Notes: generated by a model from the sequence alone, not told the origin. DNA of 64,000 nt from Arthrobacter_E sp041360795 (GCF_041360795.1 NZ_JBFUPW010000002.1:186001-250000), one strand, 5' to 3'. Numbered from the stretch's first letter, positions 31,261 to 40,319 are shown. Numbers and translations: made by a program.

Positions 31261-32178
31261 ATGGATATCCGTCAGCTTCAGGTCCTGCGGGAACTCGGCG
31301 AACTCGGCAGCGTCAAAGCGGTCGCGGAGACCCTGATGGTCACGCCGTCGGCCGTGTCGCAGCAGCTCATGCTCCTGCAGCGCAGCGTGAAGGTGCCGCT
31401 GACGCGCAAGGACGGGCGCACGCTGGTCCTCACCGAGGCCGGCGAGGTGCTCGCGGGTGCGGGGGCCGCCGTCGTCGCGGCGATGGCGCAGGCACGTGCG
31501 GCGATCGATGCGTTCCAGGAGGCGCCCGACGCCTCCGTGACTGTGAGCGGATTCCACTCCGCGGGCCAGGCGCTGTTCGCACCGCTGGCGCGGGCCCTGT
31601 CCGGCGAGGGCCAGCCGCGCGTCCGGTTCACCGACGAGGACGTCGCGCAACAGGACTTCCCCGCACTCACCGCCCGGCACGACCTCGTCCTCGCCCACCG
31701 CATGGAGCACAGTCCGCCGTGGCCGCGGGACCGGGTCGCCGTGATCGAGCTGACGCGCGAGCCCCTGGATGTCGCACTGCCGGCGGGCCATCCGCTCGCG
31801 GACCACGAGGAGCTCACGGCCACGGACGTGGCGGGGGAACCATGGGTCACAAGTCGCCCGGGCTACTCCCCCGACGACGTCCTGACCGCCGTGGCGGCCC
31901 TGGCCAGCACGCCGCTGGAGATCGTGCACCGCATCAACGACTATTCGACCGTCGCAGCCCTGGTCGCCGACGGCGGAGTGCTGGGTCTGCTCCCCCGGTA
32001 CACCTCGCGCGCGGCGCTGGGGCAGTCGCTGCCGGAGGGCATCGTGCTGCGGCCACTGCAGGGCCTGGACACCCGACGGTGCATCGATCTCCTCGCCCGG
32101 CCCGAGGCGCTGGAACGCCGCAGCGTCCGACGCGTGGCCGAGGCGTTCGGCGAGGTCATGGGCTCGCTCGTCGGCTGA
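31261..32178 (+). CDS. LysR family transcriptional regulator
   Basis: 305-residue LysR-type regulator. The N-terminal helix-turn-helix is MDIRQLQVLRELGELGSVKAVAETLMVTPSAVSQQLMLLQ with the usual LTEAGEVL linker. The C-terminal co-inducer domain (about residues 90-295) begins VTVSGFHSAGQALFAPLARAL. The ATG at 31261 has AGGA seven bases upstream; a GTG two codons earlier is also possible. There is no divergent partner gene, so the target cannot be read from position. The upstream amidohydrolase is insulated by a hairpin and the downstream gene is convergent. Confidence 0.9.
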   Translation: MDIRQLQVLRELGELGSVKAVAETLMVTPSAVSQQLMLLQRSVKVPLTRKDGRTLVLTEAGEVLAGAGAAVVAAMAQARAAIDAFQEAPDASVTVSGFHSAGQALFAPLARALSGEGQPRVRFTDEDVAQQDFPALTARHDLVLAHRMEHSPPWPRDRVAVIELTREPLDVALPAGHPLADHEELTATDVAGEPWVTSRPGYSPDDVLTAVAALASTPLEIVHRINDYSTVAALVADGGVLGLLPRYTSRAALGQSLPEGIVLRPLQGLDTRRCIDLLARPEALERRSVRRVAEAFGEVMGSLVG

Positions 32179-32215
32179 AGACGAGCTGGTAGATGAGGCG
32201 CCCGGCCCCGAGGAC

Positions 32216-32274
32216 TTGTGTGCTCAGTTGTTGCGGGTGTTTCCGGGAAACACCCGCAACAACTGAGCACACAA
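32216..32274. terminator. Long hairpin, family A copy 2
   Basis: Perfect 29-bp arms (32216-32244 and 32246-32274) with a single central base. It shares GTGCTCAGTTGTTGCGGGTG with the hairpin at 343-401. The one arm difference (T-A instead of C-G near the outer end) is compensated. Between the convergent LysR and Gfo/Idh/MocA genes, 38 nt and 19 nt from their stops. Confidence 0.8.
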
Positions 32275-32292
32275 CGCCTCAAAGGGCAAACA

Positions 32293-33462
32293 TCAGGCCG
32301 TCTGACCCCGTTCGAAGTACTCCACCAGCTCCGGGTCGAGCGGCGGCACCGGCAACGCGGAACCGTCGCCGCGCAGCGATTCGGCCGCGAGAATGCCAGC
32401 CGCCACCGCCTGACGTGCCGCCACCGGAGACGTCTGGGTCTGACCGCCGTCGCGCACGAAGCGCAGGAACTCCCCGATCAGGAGCGGATCCGCGCCACCG
32501 TGTCCGCCGTCGCCGTCGAGGATCTCCACTTCGAGATCCGGCTCCGCGAATCCGTAGCTGGACCGTGTGTTCCAGACCTTGATGGTCTCCCCCGGCCCGT
32601 CGCCGAAGTTCTCCAGGCGCCCCTCCGTGCCGATCACGGTGTAGCTGCGCCAGTAGTCCGGCGTGAAGTGGCACTGTTCGTAGGAGGCGAGCACGCCGTT
32701 GTCGAGCACCATGTTCATCATGGAGATGTCCTCGACGTCGATCTCCTCGGCGAGGTCCGTCTGCGCCGCGGGCGGCCAGTTGTCCACGGAGAACCAGTCC
32801 CCCATGCGCCGGTCGGAGTTGTCCCGCCGGCTCGTGACATCGCCGTAGACCGCGAGCTTGCCGATCGCCGAGACCCGCGCCGTGTACCCGCCGGCGAGCC
32901 AGTGGATCACGTCCAGGTCGTGCGCGCCTTTCTGGAGCAGGAGCGTGTTCACGTTCCGGCGCTGGGCGTGCCAGTCCTTGAAGTAGTAATCCCCTCCGTT
33001 GCCCACGAAGTGCCGGCACCACACGGCCTTGACCTCGCCGATCAGACCCTGCTTGATGAGATCCCGCATCTGCGTCACCACCGGCATGTGCCGCATGTTG
33101 TGGCCGACGTACAGCCGGGTGCCGGTCTCGCGCGCTGTCGTGAGGATCGAGTCGGCCGCCTCCAGCGAGATGTCCAGCGGTTTCTCGCAGAACGTCGCGA
33201 TCCCGGCCTTGAGCGTCTGGACCGCGACGGCGGCGTGCTGGCTGTCCGGGGTGAGGACCAGGACAGCGTCGACGCCGGAGTCCAGCACATCCTGGAGGTC
33301 GCCGGTCACCGTCACGTCGGGAAGCGCTCTGGCGGCGTCCGCCCGGCCCCGTTCGCTCGTGTCGCAGACGATGGTGACGCGCGATCCTTCGCCGGGCTTG
33401 TGGGCGTGACGCCACAGGCCGGAGCGCAGGCCGAAGCCGACGACGGCTACGGAGAGATCCAT
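32293..33462 (-). CDS. Gfo/Idh/MocA family oxidoreductase
   Basis: 389-residue NAD(P)-dependent sugar oxidoreductase-like protein. The N-terminal Rossmann part begins SVAVVGFGLRSGLWRHA and contains VLVLTPDSQHAAVAVQTL. The conserved family EKP motif is present as TFCEKPLDIS, followed by YVGHNMRHMPVV. The C-terminal alpha/beta domain starts near residue 150 and includes HDLDVIHWLAGG with the likely catalytic His/Asp. It probably oxidises or epimerises a carbohydrate brought in by the transporter encoded upstream. It is the last gene of the sugar-uptake gene run, 65 nt after the LacI gene, and convergent with LysR. Confidence 0.9.
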   Translation of the reverse strand: MDLSVAVVGFGLRSGLWRHAHKPGEGSRVTIVCDTSERGRADAARALPDVTVTGDLQDVLDSGVDAVLVLTPDSQHAAVAVQTLKAGIATFCEKPLDISLEAADSILTTARETGTRLYVGHNMRHMPVVTQMRDLIKQGLIGEVKAVWCRHFVGNGGDYYFKDWHAQRRNVNTLLLQKGAHDLDVIHWLAGGYTARVSAIGKLAVYGDVTSRRDNSDRRMGDWFSVDNWPPAAQTDLAEEIDVEDISMMNMVLDNGVLASYEQCHFTPDYWRSYTVIGTEGRLENFGDGPGETIKVWNTRSSYGFAEPDLEVEILDGDGGHGGADPLLIGEFLRFVRDGGQTQTSPVAARQAVAAGILAAESLRGDGSALPVPPLDPELVEYFERGQTA

Positions 33463-33527
33463 GAGGGTAGTTCCTTTGCTGTTGACCCGTCCCCTTGGTG
33501 AGGAGGTGGGTGATGTCGCCGGTCCGC

Positions 33528-34586
33528 TCAGACCGGCTTTCCTGTTGATGCGCGTTCCCAGACTTCCCAGGGGAAGTCGTGCAGCTCCCCCACGGGGCGC
33601 TGGTCCGTGGCGAGCTGCACCATGAGCTCGGCCACGCGGCCCAGCAGATTCCGGGGACCCACACTGGTGAGAGCCGGGCTGAGCCGTTCGCCGGCCAGGG
33701 TGTTGCCCACCCCGGCGATCGCGATGTCCTTGCCGACCACGAGTCCCAGACTCTGGGCCGCGTGGACGGCGCTGATGGCGATGTAGTCACTGGTGGCGTA
33801 GACGGCGCGTGGCCGGTCCTCCGGAGTCAGGAGCTTGAGGGCTCCGGCATACGCCGACTCCGGGGAGCCGTCGATGTCCGCCAGCCTGTTCTCCGGCGCG
33901 GTCCTGCCGCGGTCCGCGAGCGCCGAGTGGAACGCGGCGGCACGGCCGCGGTCCGTCCGGGAGGCGCCGGGACCCAGGCACGCGACGTCGTCCCACCCGT
34001 CCAGCAGGTGGTCGACCAGTTCGCGGCAGCCCCGCAGATCGTCCGAGCGGACCACGTCGAATCCATCCGGTTCCACGGTGCTGTCGAAGACCAGGAGTTT
34101 CAGCCCGCGGCTCGCCAGACCGGCGAGAGCGCTGCGCTGCGCCGGCTTCACGGCGTCGATGAACACCGCGTCCGCCTGGGTGCGTTCCAGCGCGACGTTC
34201 CAGTCGTCGTCCGCCATGATGAGCGGAGTGAGACCGTGGCTGCGCGCCTGGGTGCTGACCGCCTCGACGACCTCCAGAGACCAGGGGTCCTGGAGCATCG
34301 TCATGGAGAGCAGCACCGTCTGCGTCTTGCCGGTCCGCACCGCCCGGGCCGCCTGGTTGGGGCGGTAGCCGAGTTCCTCGGCCGCATCCCGGACCCGCCG
34401 GGTGGTCTCCTCCTTCACCCCCGGACCCTTGGAGCCGGAACCCCGGCCGGAGAGGACGTAGGAGACGGTGGCCGTGGAAACCCCGGCAAGATCAGCCACC
34501 ATGCGGATGGTGGGACGGACCGTTGCGGGCGAGGCGTTCCCGGCGCCCGTGGAGGTGTCCGTTCCTGCCGCTGTGCGTTCGCTCAT
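33528..34586 (-). CDS. LacI family transcriptional regulator
   Basis: 352-residue repressor of the LacI/GalR family. After a Thr/Ala-rich N-terminal tail of about 25 residues, the headpiece reads RMVADLAGVSTATVSYVLSGRG with RVRDAAEELGYRPNQAARAVRTG as hinge and DNA minor-groove part. The periplasmic-binding-like effector domain (about 85-345) has VLLSMTMLQDPWSLEVVEAV and the late AISAVHAAQSLGLVVGKDIAIAGVGN. The start is ATG 34586 with an AGAGGT Shine-Dalgarno; the frame is open further upstream without similarity. Lying inside the sugar-uptake gene run, it most likely binds the double palindrome at 38411-38440. Confidence 0.93.
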   Translation of the reverse strand: MSERTAAGTDTSTGAGNASPATVRPTIRMVADLAGVSTATVSYVLSGRGSGSKGPGVKEETTRRVRDAAEELGYRPNQAARAVRTGKTQTVLLSMTMLQDPWSLEVVEAVSTQARSHGLTPLIMADDDWNVALERTQADAVFIDAVKPAQRSALAGLASRGLKLLVFDSTVEPDGFDVVRSDDLRGCRELVDHLLDGWDDVACLGPGASRTDRGRAAAFHSALADRGRTAPENRLADIDGSPESAYAGALKLLTPEDRPRAVYATSDYIAISAVHAAQSLGLVVGKDIAIAGVGNTLAGERLSPALTSVGPRNLLGRVAELMVQLATDQRPVGELHDFPWEVWERASTGKPV

Positions 34587-34694
34587 GATCTGACCTCTTC
34601 CCCCGGGACATCCCGGAACCGACTCGCCCCGCCCGTGCGGTGGACCTGCGGCAACTCTAGCCACAGGGCCCACCGCCCGGGTGTCACGCCATGC

Positions 34695-36350
34695 CTAGCG
34701 CCGGAAGACCGGCACGTCGGACGGGAGCTGGGACTGGTACTCGTCCCGGATCTTGTCGCCGCCGTCGTTCTTCCAGCGCTTCACCGCGTCCTGCAGATCG
34801 CCCACCTTGGCGCGGCCGGTGATGATGTCCACCACCTTGTCCCGCAGCTGCTTGGTGATCTTCGCGCCCACCTTGGAGTTGGTGTCCGAGTAGGTCCCGT
34901 TGGTCGGGTTGCGCCAGGCCAGCTCCAGCAGCTTCTTCTCCTGCTGGTAGATGTACTTGGTGTCATCGTCGAAGCCGGGGTTGAAGACGACGTTCTCCGG
35001 GCTGGACATGATGTTCAGCGCCGAGGCGAGGCCCGGGATGTTCGTGCTGCCGGACGAAGTGAAGACCGGGTTGCCCTCGCCGTCGACCGTGAAGTCCTGG
35101 CCTTCGGCGCCGAAGTTCTTCTGCATGTACTCGGCCGTGCCGAACGGCGCGGAGAGGTAGTTGATGAGGGCGAGCAGTTCGCGGATCTTGCCCTCATCGG
35201 CCTTCTTGAACGGCGTGAAGCCCACGGTGCCGTAGCCCATGTCGTAGGTCGGCTTGACCTTGCCGTCCGCGCTGAACGGCACCAGGATGTCGAACGCCTG
35301 GTCCTTGTTGAAGGCGCGGTAGGCCTTGAGATCGTGCGGGCCCACGAGGACCTGCGCGGCGACACTGCCGTTGGCGACACGGTTACGGATGTCCGGGACG
35401 TTCACGTCCGGGTAGAAGACCCCGGCGGCGAACATCTTCGCCACGAATTCCACACCCGCGTGATACTCGTCCGTCTCGTACAGATGGGTCAGGGTGCGGT
35501 CCTTGTTCACCGCCCAGCTGTTCGGGGCGCCGTACCACTCGGTGACCATGTGGAGCACGTTCACGTAGGCGGGCTCGAGGGCGTACTTCTTCTCGCCGGG
35601 CCGCGTGAGCTCCTTGGCCTTGGCCAGGAACTCGTCCGCGTTCGCGGCGGTCAGGCCGCCCACCTTGCCCCAGACGTCGCGGCGGCCGGACATGATCTGA
35701 CCGAACGGCGTGCTCGGGATGGGGGCGCCCCAGATCTTGCCGTTGACGACGGCGGTCTTCCAGGAGTCCGGCTTGAGGGCGGCGAGGTTGGGGTACTCGA
35801 GGACGGCGTCACCGGAGAGGTACTTGGTGAGGTCCTGGAACTTCGCCTCCAGCATGGGGCCGACGTTCGGGATGCCCTGGTTCGGCGGGACCCACATCAT
35901 GTCCGGCAGATCGTCGCTGGCGAGCACCGTGGCGAACTTCGCCGGGTACCCGTCACCGATGTCCTCGGCGATCTGCAGTTCCAGCTCGCCGCCCAGTGCC
36001 TGGTTGAGCCGCTGCCAGAAGGCGTTGTCCTTCATGCCGGGGCTCATGGTCTCGAAAGTCTCGGTGAGGCCCGTGACCTTGCCCTTGAGCGGCTTGTCCT
36101 TCACGGACACCACCGACTTGGGCAGCTTGAAGAACGCGGCCTGCAGGCCCTTGGCGTCGCCGGCCAGGTCCGGCGTGACGCCGGTGAATTCCTTGTAGGT
36201 GGGGAGCTTGACGCCGGCGGAGGCGGCCGCGCCGCCGCTTCCGCTGGAGCTGCCGCCCCCACAGGCCGAGAGACCCACGGTGGCGACGGCCAGGCCGGCC
36301 AGGCCCAGGAAACCGCGGCGGCTGACGCCGTGGGATGCGAGAGTGCTCAT
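34695..36350 (-). CDS. Extracellular sugar-binding lipoprotein of an ABC transporter
   Basis: 551-residue solute-binding protein, family 1 type, of the large (LplA-like) kind. The N-terminus SRRGFLGLAGLAVATVGLSAC combines a twin-arginine motif with a lipobox, so C30 is lipidated and export may go through Tat. A Gly/Ser linker (GGGSSSGSGG) follows. The mature protein is longer than usual MalE-type binding proteins but normal for LplA/YtcQ relatives. The LplB- and LplC-like permeases just upstream complete the uptake system. The ligand is unknown, probably an oligosaccharide. Confidence 0.9.
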   Translation of the reverse strand: MSTLASHGVSRRGFLGLAGLAVATVGLSACGGGSSSGSGGAAASAGVKLPTYKEFTGVTPDLAGDAKGLQAAFFKLPKSVVSVKDKPLKGKVTGLTETFETMSPGMKDNAFWQRLNQALGGELELQIAEDIGDGYPAKFATVLASDDLPDMMWVPPNQGIPNVGPMLEAKFQDLTKYLSGDAVLEYPNLAALKPDSWKTAVVNGKIWGAPIPSTPFGQIMSGRRDVWGKVGGLTAANADEFLAKAKELTRPGEKKYALEPAYVNVLHMVTEWYGAPNSWAVNKDRTLTHLYETDEYHAGVEFVAKMFAAGVFYPDVNVPDIRNRVANGSVAAQVLVGPHDLKAYRAFNKDQAFDILVPFSADGKVKPTYDMGYGTVGFTPFKKADEGKIRELLALINYLSAPFGTAEYMQKNFGAEGQDFTVDGEGNPVFTSSGSTNIPGLASALNIMSSPENVVFNPGFDDDTKYIYQQEKKLLELAWRNPTNGTYSDTNSKVGAKITKQLRDKVVDIITGRAKVGDLQDAVKRWKNDGGDKIRDEYQSQLPSDVPVFRR

Positions 36351-36393
36351 AGGGGTGCCTTTCGTTGACAGGTGAGCTGGAGAGGGAGGAGGG

Positions 36394-37377
36394 TCAGCCC
36401 TTCACCGCGCCCGTGAGGACGCCCTTGGTGAAGTGCTTCTGGAGGAAGGGGTAGACCATGAGGATGGGCACGAGCGCCACGACCACCACGGCCATCTGGA
36501 TCGACTGGCTCGGCGGGACGGAGGAGACCCCCAGCCCGTCCGCGGCCCCGGAGCCCTGGACCACGAAGTTGCGGAGCAGAAGCTGGATGGGCCACTTCGC
36601 GTGGTCGTTGATGTAGAGGAGTGCGTTGAAGAACGAGTTCCAGAACGCCACCGCATAGAAGAGCCCGACGACGGCGATCACGGCCTTCGACAGCGGCAGC
36701 ACGATGCGCCACAGGATCTGCCAGTCGCTCGCGCCGTCGATCCGCGCGCTTTCGATGAGCTCCGCGGGGATGTTCATGAAAAAGGAGCGCATCACCACGA
36801 AGTTGAAGGCGCCGAAGATGCCGGGCAGGATGAGCGACCACAGCGAGTCCAGCAGTCCGAGCTGCCGGATCATGAGGAAGCTCGGGATCAGGCCCGGGGC
36901 GAAGAGCAGGGTGAACAGGACGCCCAGGATCACCGGGCGGCCGAACAGCACGGAACGGCTCGTGGCGTAGGCCATGGTGATGGTCACGAAGAGCGCCAGC
37001 GCCGTGCCCACGATCGTGATGAAGGCGCTGACTCCGAGGGACCCGATGACCATGGGTCCGGCGAAGATCGTCTCGTAGGCCTTGATGGTGGGGCGTTCCG
37101 GCCAGAGGACGAATCCTCCGGCCTGGGCCAGCTGCTGGTCATCGGCCAGGGACGTGGACACGACCAGCAGGATGGGGATCAGGATGGAGGCGCTGAACAG
37201 CACCAGGATGACGGCCTTGACGATCTGGTAGAGCGCCGAGGGGCGTTCCTTCCAGGCGGGCCGGCGGGTATCGCGTTCCGCGGCGGCCCGTGAGCGGGCG
37301 GCTCGGCGCACCGCGAGGCTGCCGGGCGTCCCGGCGTCGTCCTGCGTCTCGGTGTTCTGCGAGGTGAGCGTGGTCAT
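36394..37377 (-). CDS. Carbohydrate ABC transporter permease, LplC/YtcP type
   Basis: 327-residue inner-membrane permease of the CUT1 family. A charged cytoplasmic N-terminus of about 50 residues precedes six membrane segments, the first being AVILVLFSASILIPILLVVST. The EAA loop that contacts the ATPase is ELIESARIDGASDWQILWRIVLPLS (about residues 215-240). The C-terminal LQKHFTKGVLTGAVKG is the usual signature of this subfamily. Its ATG overlaps the upstream permease stop by one base (TGATG), so the two are translationally coupled and form a heterodimeric channel. Confidence 0.93.
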   Translation of the reverse strand: MTTLTSQNTETQDDAGTPGSLAVRRAARSRAAAERDTRRPAWKERPSALYQIVKAVILVLFSASILIPILLVVSTSLADDQQLAQAGGFVLWPERPTIKAYETIFAGPMVIGSLGVSAFITIVGTALALFVTITMAYATSRSVLFGRPVILGVLFTLLFAPGLIPSFLMIRQLGLLDSLWSLILPGIFGAFNFVVMRSFFMNIPAELIESARIDGASDWQILWRIVLPLSKAVIAVVGLFYAVAFWNSFFNALLYINDHAKWPIQLLLRNFVVQGSGAADGLGVSSVPPSQSIQMAVVVVALVPILMVYPFLQKHFTKGVLTGAVKG

Positions 37378-38354
37378 CAGCCGACCTTCCTGGCGAAGAT
37401 CCCGTCCTCGCCGAACTTATGAGCCAGGGAGTTGGCGCCCCAGATGAGCAGGAGGCTGACCAGCCCCTTGGCGAGGCCCGCGGCGGCGCCGGAGCTCCAG
37501 CCGCCGCCCACCACGCCGGTGTAGTAGGTGAAGGTGTCCAGCACTTCGGCGGCGCCGGCGCCGACGGCGTCGCGCTGGAGGATGAACTGCTCGAAGCCGA
37601 CCGAGAGGATGTCGCCGATCCGGAGGATGAGCAGCAGGACGATCACGGGCCGGAGGCCCGGCAGCGTGATGTGCCACATCCGGCGCCAGCGGCCGGCGCC
37701 GTCCGCGGCGGCCGCCTCGTAGAGGGAGACGTCGATGCTCGCGAGCGCCGCCAGGAAGATGATCATCGCCCAGCCGGCGTCCTTCCAGATCATCTGGGCG
37801 ACCACCAGCACGGGGAACGTGTCCGGATTCGTCATGAACGGGATCGGGTCCATGCCGAACTGGCGCAGCGTGTTGTTCACGAATCCGGCCCCGCCCAGCA
37901 TCTGCTGGAACAGCGCGATCACGAGGACCCAGGAGAGGAAGTGCGGCAGGTAGGCGATGCTCTGGAAGATGCGGCGGACCCTCATGCTCATGAGCGAGTC
38001 CACGATCAGCGCGAGCACGAGCGGCACCGGGAAGAGGAACACCAACTGCCAGGCGGCCAGGTAGAGCGTGTTCCAGAGGGCGTGCAGGAAGTCCGGGTTG
38101 TGGAACAGATCCACGAAGTTCTGCCAGCCGACCCACTCGCTGTCCGGGATGCCGAGATAGGGCTGGTAGTCCTGGAAGGCGATCACGTTGCCGAAGATCG
38201 GGATGTAGAAGAACAGCAGCAGGAAGACGATGCCGGGCACCATCATGAGCAGCATCTGCCGGTCCTGACGGAGTCGGACGCGGAACGGCTTCTTGCCGCC
38301 TCGGTCCGGGATCGACGACGGCGGCGGACCCTTTCGCTGGGCTGCGAGTGTCAT
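37377..38354 (-). CDS. Carbohydrate ABC transporter permease, LplB/YteP type
   Basis: 325-residue inner-membrane permease of the CUT1 family, first gene of the operon. Six membrane segments start at MLLMMVPGIVFLLLFFYIPI. The opening after it (FGNVIAFQDYQPYLG and WVGWQNFVDLF) is typical of the LplB group. The EAA loop is SLYEAAAADGAGRWRRMWHITLPGL near residues 210-235. No ATP-binding subunit is encoded in the cluster, which is normal for CUT1 systems sharing an MsmK/MsiK-type ATPase. Shine-Dalgarno GAGGAG lies ahead of the ATG. Confidence 0.93.
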   Translation of the reverse strand: MTLAAQRKGPPPSSIPDRGGKKPFRVRLRQDRQMLLMMVPGIVFLLLFFYIPIFGNVIAFQDYQPYLGIPDSEWVGWQNFVDLFHNPDFLHALWNTLYLAAWQLVFLFPVPLVLALIVDSLMSMRVRRIFQSIAYLPHFLSWVLVIALFQQMLGGAGFVNNTLRQFGMDPIPFMTNPDTFPVLVVAQMIWKDAGWAMIIFLAALASIDVSLYEAAAADGAGRWRRMWHITLPGLRPVIVLLLILRIGDILSVGFEQFILQRDAVGAGAAEVLDTFTYYTGVVGGGWSSGAAAGLAKGLVSLLLIWGANSLAHKFGEDGIFARKVG

Positions 38355-38410
38355 GGGGCTCCTCGTGAGTCCAGGGCTGCCGGGGGCGCAGCCTGCGTTC
38401 TCAAAACGTT

Positions 38411-38440
38411 GTTAATCGATTAAGTCCTTAATCGATTAAC
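38411..38440 (-). promoter_or_regulatory. Double LacI-type operator
   Basis: Two copies of TTAATCGATTAA (38412-38423 and 38428-38439) separated by 4 bp, together one 30-bp palindrome. The central CG and the symmetry fit LacI-family operators. It lies between the promoter at 38443-38471 and the first permease gene, so a bound repressor would block transcription just after initiation. Confidence 0.8.
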
Positions 38441-38442
38441 TG

Positions 38443-38471
38443 ATCGTATGTGACGCAGGTCTCAGGCGCAA
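38443..38471 (-). promoter_or_regulatory. Promoter of the sugar-uptake operon
   Basis: On the minus strand: TTGCGC (-35), 17-nt spacer, TACGAT (-10). The spacing is ideal and the double operator begins 3 nt downstream of the -10 box. Confidence 0.6.
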
Positions 38472-38513
38472 GAGATGACGTGAAGAAGGTGAAAACGATG
38501 CCGCAGCCGCGGG

Positions 38514-40199
38514 TCACAGCCTCCCGGCGAGGTCCCGTCCGGCCTTCAGACCCGTGAAGATGCAGCCGCCCAGGAAGGTGCCCTCGAGGGCGTTGTACCC
38601 GTGAGCGCCACCGCCGCCGAATCCCGCCGCCTCCCCCACGGCGTACAGGCCGGGCACGGGATGACCGTCCTCGCCGAGCACGCGGGAGGCGAGGTCCGTC
38701 TGCAGCCCGCCCAGGCTCTTCCGGGTCAGGATGTGCAGTTTCACGGCCACCAGAACGTCCCGCGGATGACCCGCCTCATCGAGGAAGAGATGCGGTCTGG
38801 CCACCCGCACCAGCCGGTCCCCCAGGTACCGTCTCGCGTTGTGGACGCTCTGAGCCTGGGCGTCCTTGGAGAACGCGTTCCGGAACTCCGCGTCGCGCTG
38901 CCGGATGACGTCCAGGAGCGCGTCCTCGCGGACGGGCGCCTCGGGGGCGATCCGGTTCATGCCCCGTACGAGCGCCGCCACCGAATCCGCGGAGACGAAA
39001 TCCGGGCCATGATCGACGAAGGCCTGCACCGGTCCGGGGATCCCCCCGCCTAGGCGAGTCTTGAGCAGGAGCTTGCGGTCGCGATGGGTGATGTCCGGGT
39101 TCTGCTCCGAGCCGGACAGCGCGAATTCCTTCGCCAGGATGCTCCGGCTGACGATGAACCAGGAGTGGTCGTGTTCCGCGAGTTCCGGGGTGTTGCGCAG
39201 CAGCCGCAGCGTGCCGAGGGTGTCATGCCCGGGGAGGCCCGGCGCCGGGAGGCGGCGTCCGAGCGCGTCGAGCCAGAGCGGTGACGGCCCGGGCAGGATC
39301 CGGATGCCGTGGGCGGGCCACACCGGGTCCCAGTTCCGTATGCCCTCCGTGTAATGCCACATCCGGTCCCGGTTCACGAGACGGGCCCCGGCGGCCTCGG
39401 CCGGCGCGTACATGCTACCGTCCACGTACGCGGGGACGCCCGTGATCATCTCGCGGGGCGGAGTGCCCAGCCGTGCGGGCCAGAACTGGCGCACCAGCCG
39501 GTGATTCCCGCCGATCCCGCCGCTTGCGAGCACGACCGCCTGCGCCCTCAGCTCGAACGTCCCCACCGTCCCGTCCGGACTGGCCGCACCGCGCGGCCCG
39601 GCGTCGTCGGCCAGAAGATCGCCCTGCACCCCGACGACGGCGCCGCCCTCCACGAGCAGCCCGCGCACCTTGTGGCGGTGCAGCAGCGTCGTTGCGCCGT
39701 TCTCGACGGCGGCGTGGGCTGCCGCTGCGAACGGCGACACGACGCCGGTTCCCGTGCCCCAGGCGATGTGGAAGCGCGGCACGGAGTTCCCATGGCCGCC
39801 CACACGGCCGTCGCCCCGCTCGGCCCAGCCCACCACAGGAGTCAGTTCGATGCCTGCCTCCCGGAGCCACGCCCGCTTCTCGCCCGTGGCGAATTCGACG
39901 TAGGCGCGGCCCCAGCGCTGGGCCCAGGCGTCCTGGTCACCCGGACCGTCCGTCCGGTCCCACGCGGCACTCCCCTGCCAGTCGCTCCAGGCGAGATCGA
40001 AGGAGTCTTTGACGCGGAGCCTGCGCTGCTCGGGGCTGTCCACCAGGAAGAGCCCGCCGAAGGACCACCAGGCCTGTCCCCCGAGATCCTGCGGCCCTTG
40101 CTGATCCAGGATGATCACTCGCTTGCCGGCCCGCGCGAGCTCCCGCGCCGCGACCAGTCCGGACAATCCGTGGCCCACCACGATGACGTCAGCGTCCAT
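38514..40199 (-). CDS. FAD-binding dehydrogenase (flavoprotein, succinate/steroid dehydrogenase-like)
   Basis: 561-residue flavoprotein. The N-terminal dinucleotide-binding fold is DVIVVGHGLSGLVAARELARAG ending in VIILDQ. QAWWSFGGLFLVDS and a middle FAD-contact segment (LRAQAVVLASGGIGGNHRLV) follow. The C-terminal signature is GLYAVGEAAGFGGGGAHGYNALEGTFLGG, as in the fumarate reductase / 3-ketosteroid dehydrogenase superfamily. The overall form matches the COG3573-type dehydrogenases common in actinobacteria, whose substrate is not established. No signal peptide, so cytoplasmic. It shows no operon link to the transporter gene divergent in regulation beside it. Confidence 0.88.
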   Translation of the reverse strand: MDADVIVVGHGLSGLVAARELARAGKRVIILDQQGPQDLGGQAWWSFGGLFLVDSPEQRRLRVKDSFDLAWSDWQGSAAWDRTDGPGDQDAWAQRWGRAYVEFATGEKRAWLREAGIELTPVVGWAERGDGRVGGHGNSVPRFHIAWGTGTGVVSPFAAAAHAAVENGATTLLHRHKVRGLLVEGGAVVGVQGDLLADDAGPRGAASPDGTVGTFELRAQAVVLASGGIGGNHRLVRQFWPARLGTPPREMITGVPAYVDGSMYAPAEAAGARLVNRDRMWHYTEGIRNWDPVWPAHGIRILPGPSPLWLDALGRRLPAPGLPGHDTLGTLRLLRNTPELAEHDHSWFIVSRSILAKEFALSGSEQNPDITHRDRKLLLKTRLGGGIPGPVQAFVDHGPDFVSADSVAALVRGMNRIAPEAPVREDALLDVIRQRDAEFRNAFSKDAQAQSVHNARRYLGDRLVRVARPHLFLDEAGHPRDVLVAVKLHILTRKSLGGLQTDLASRVLGEDGHPVPGLYAVGEAAGFGGGGAHGYNALEGTFLGGCIFTGLKAGRDLAGRL

Positions 40200-40319
40200 G
40201 CTGGCAGTCTACGCCGGGCTCACACCCCCGCGAAGGAACAGTTGGCGCCCTGAAAACGCCAGGATGAGGGCACGATGTGTTCCCTCGCGGCGAGGGTCGC
40301 GGCGAGGAGAGGGCGGAGT

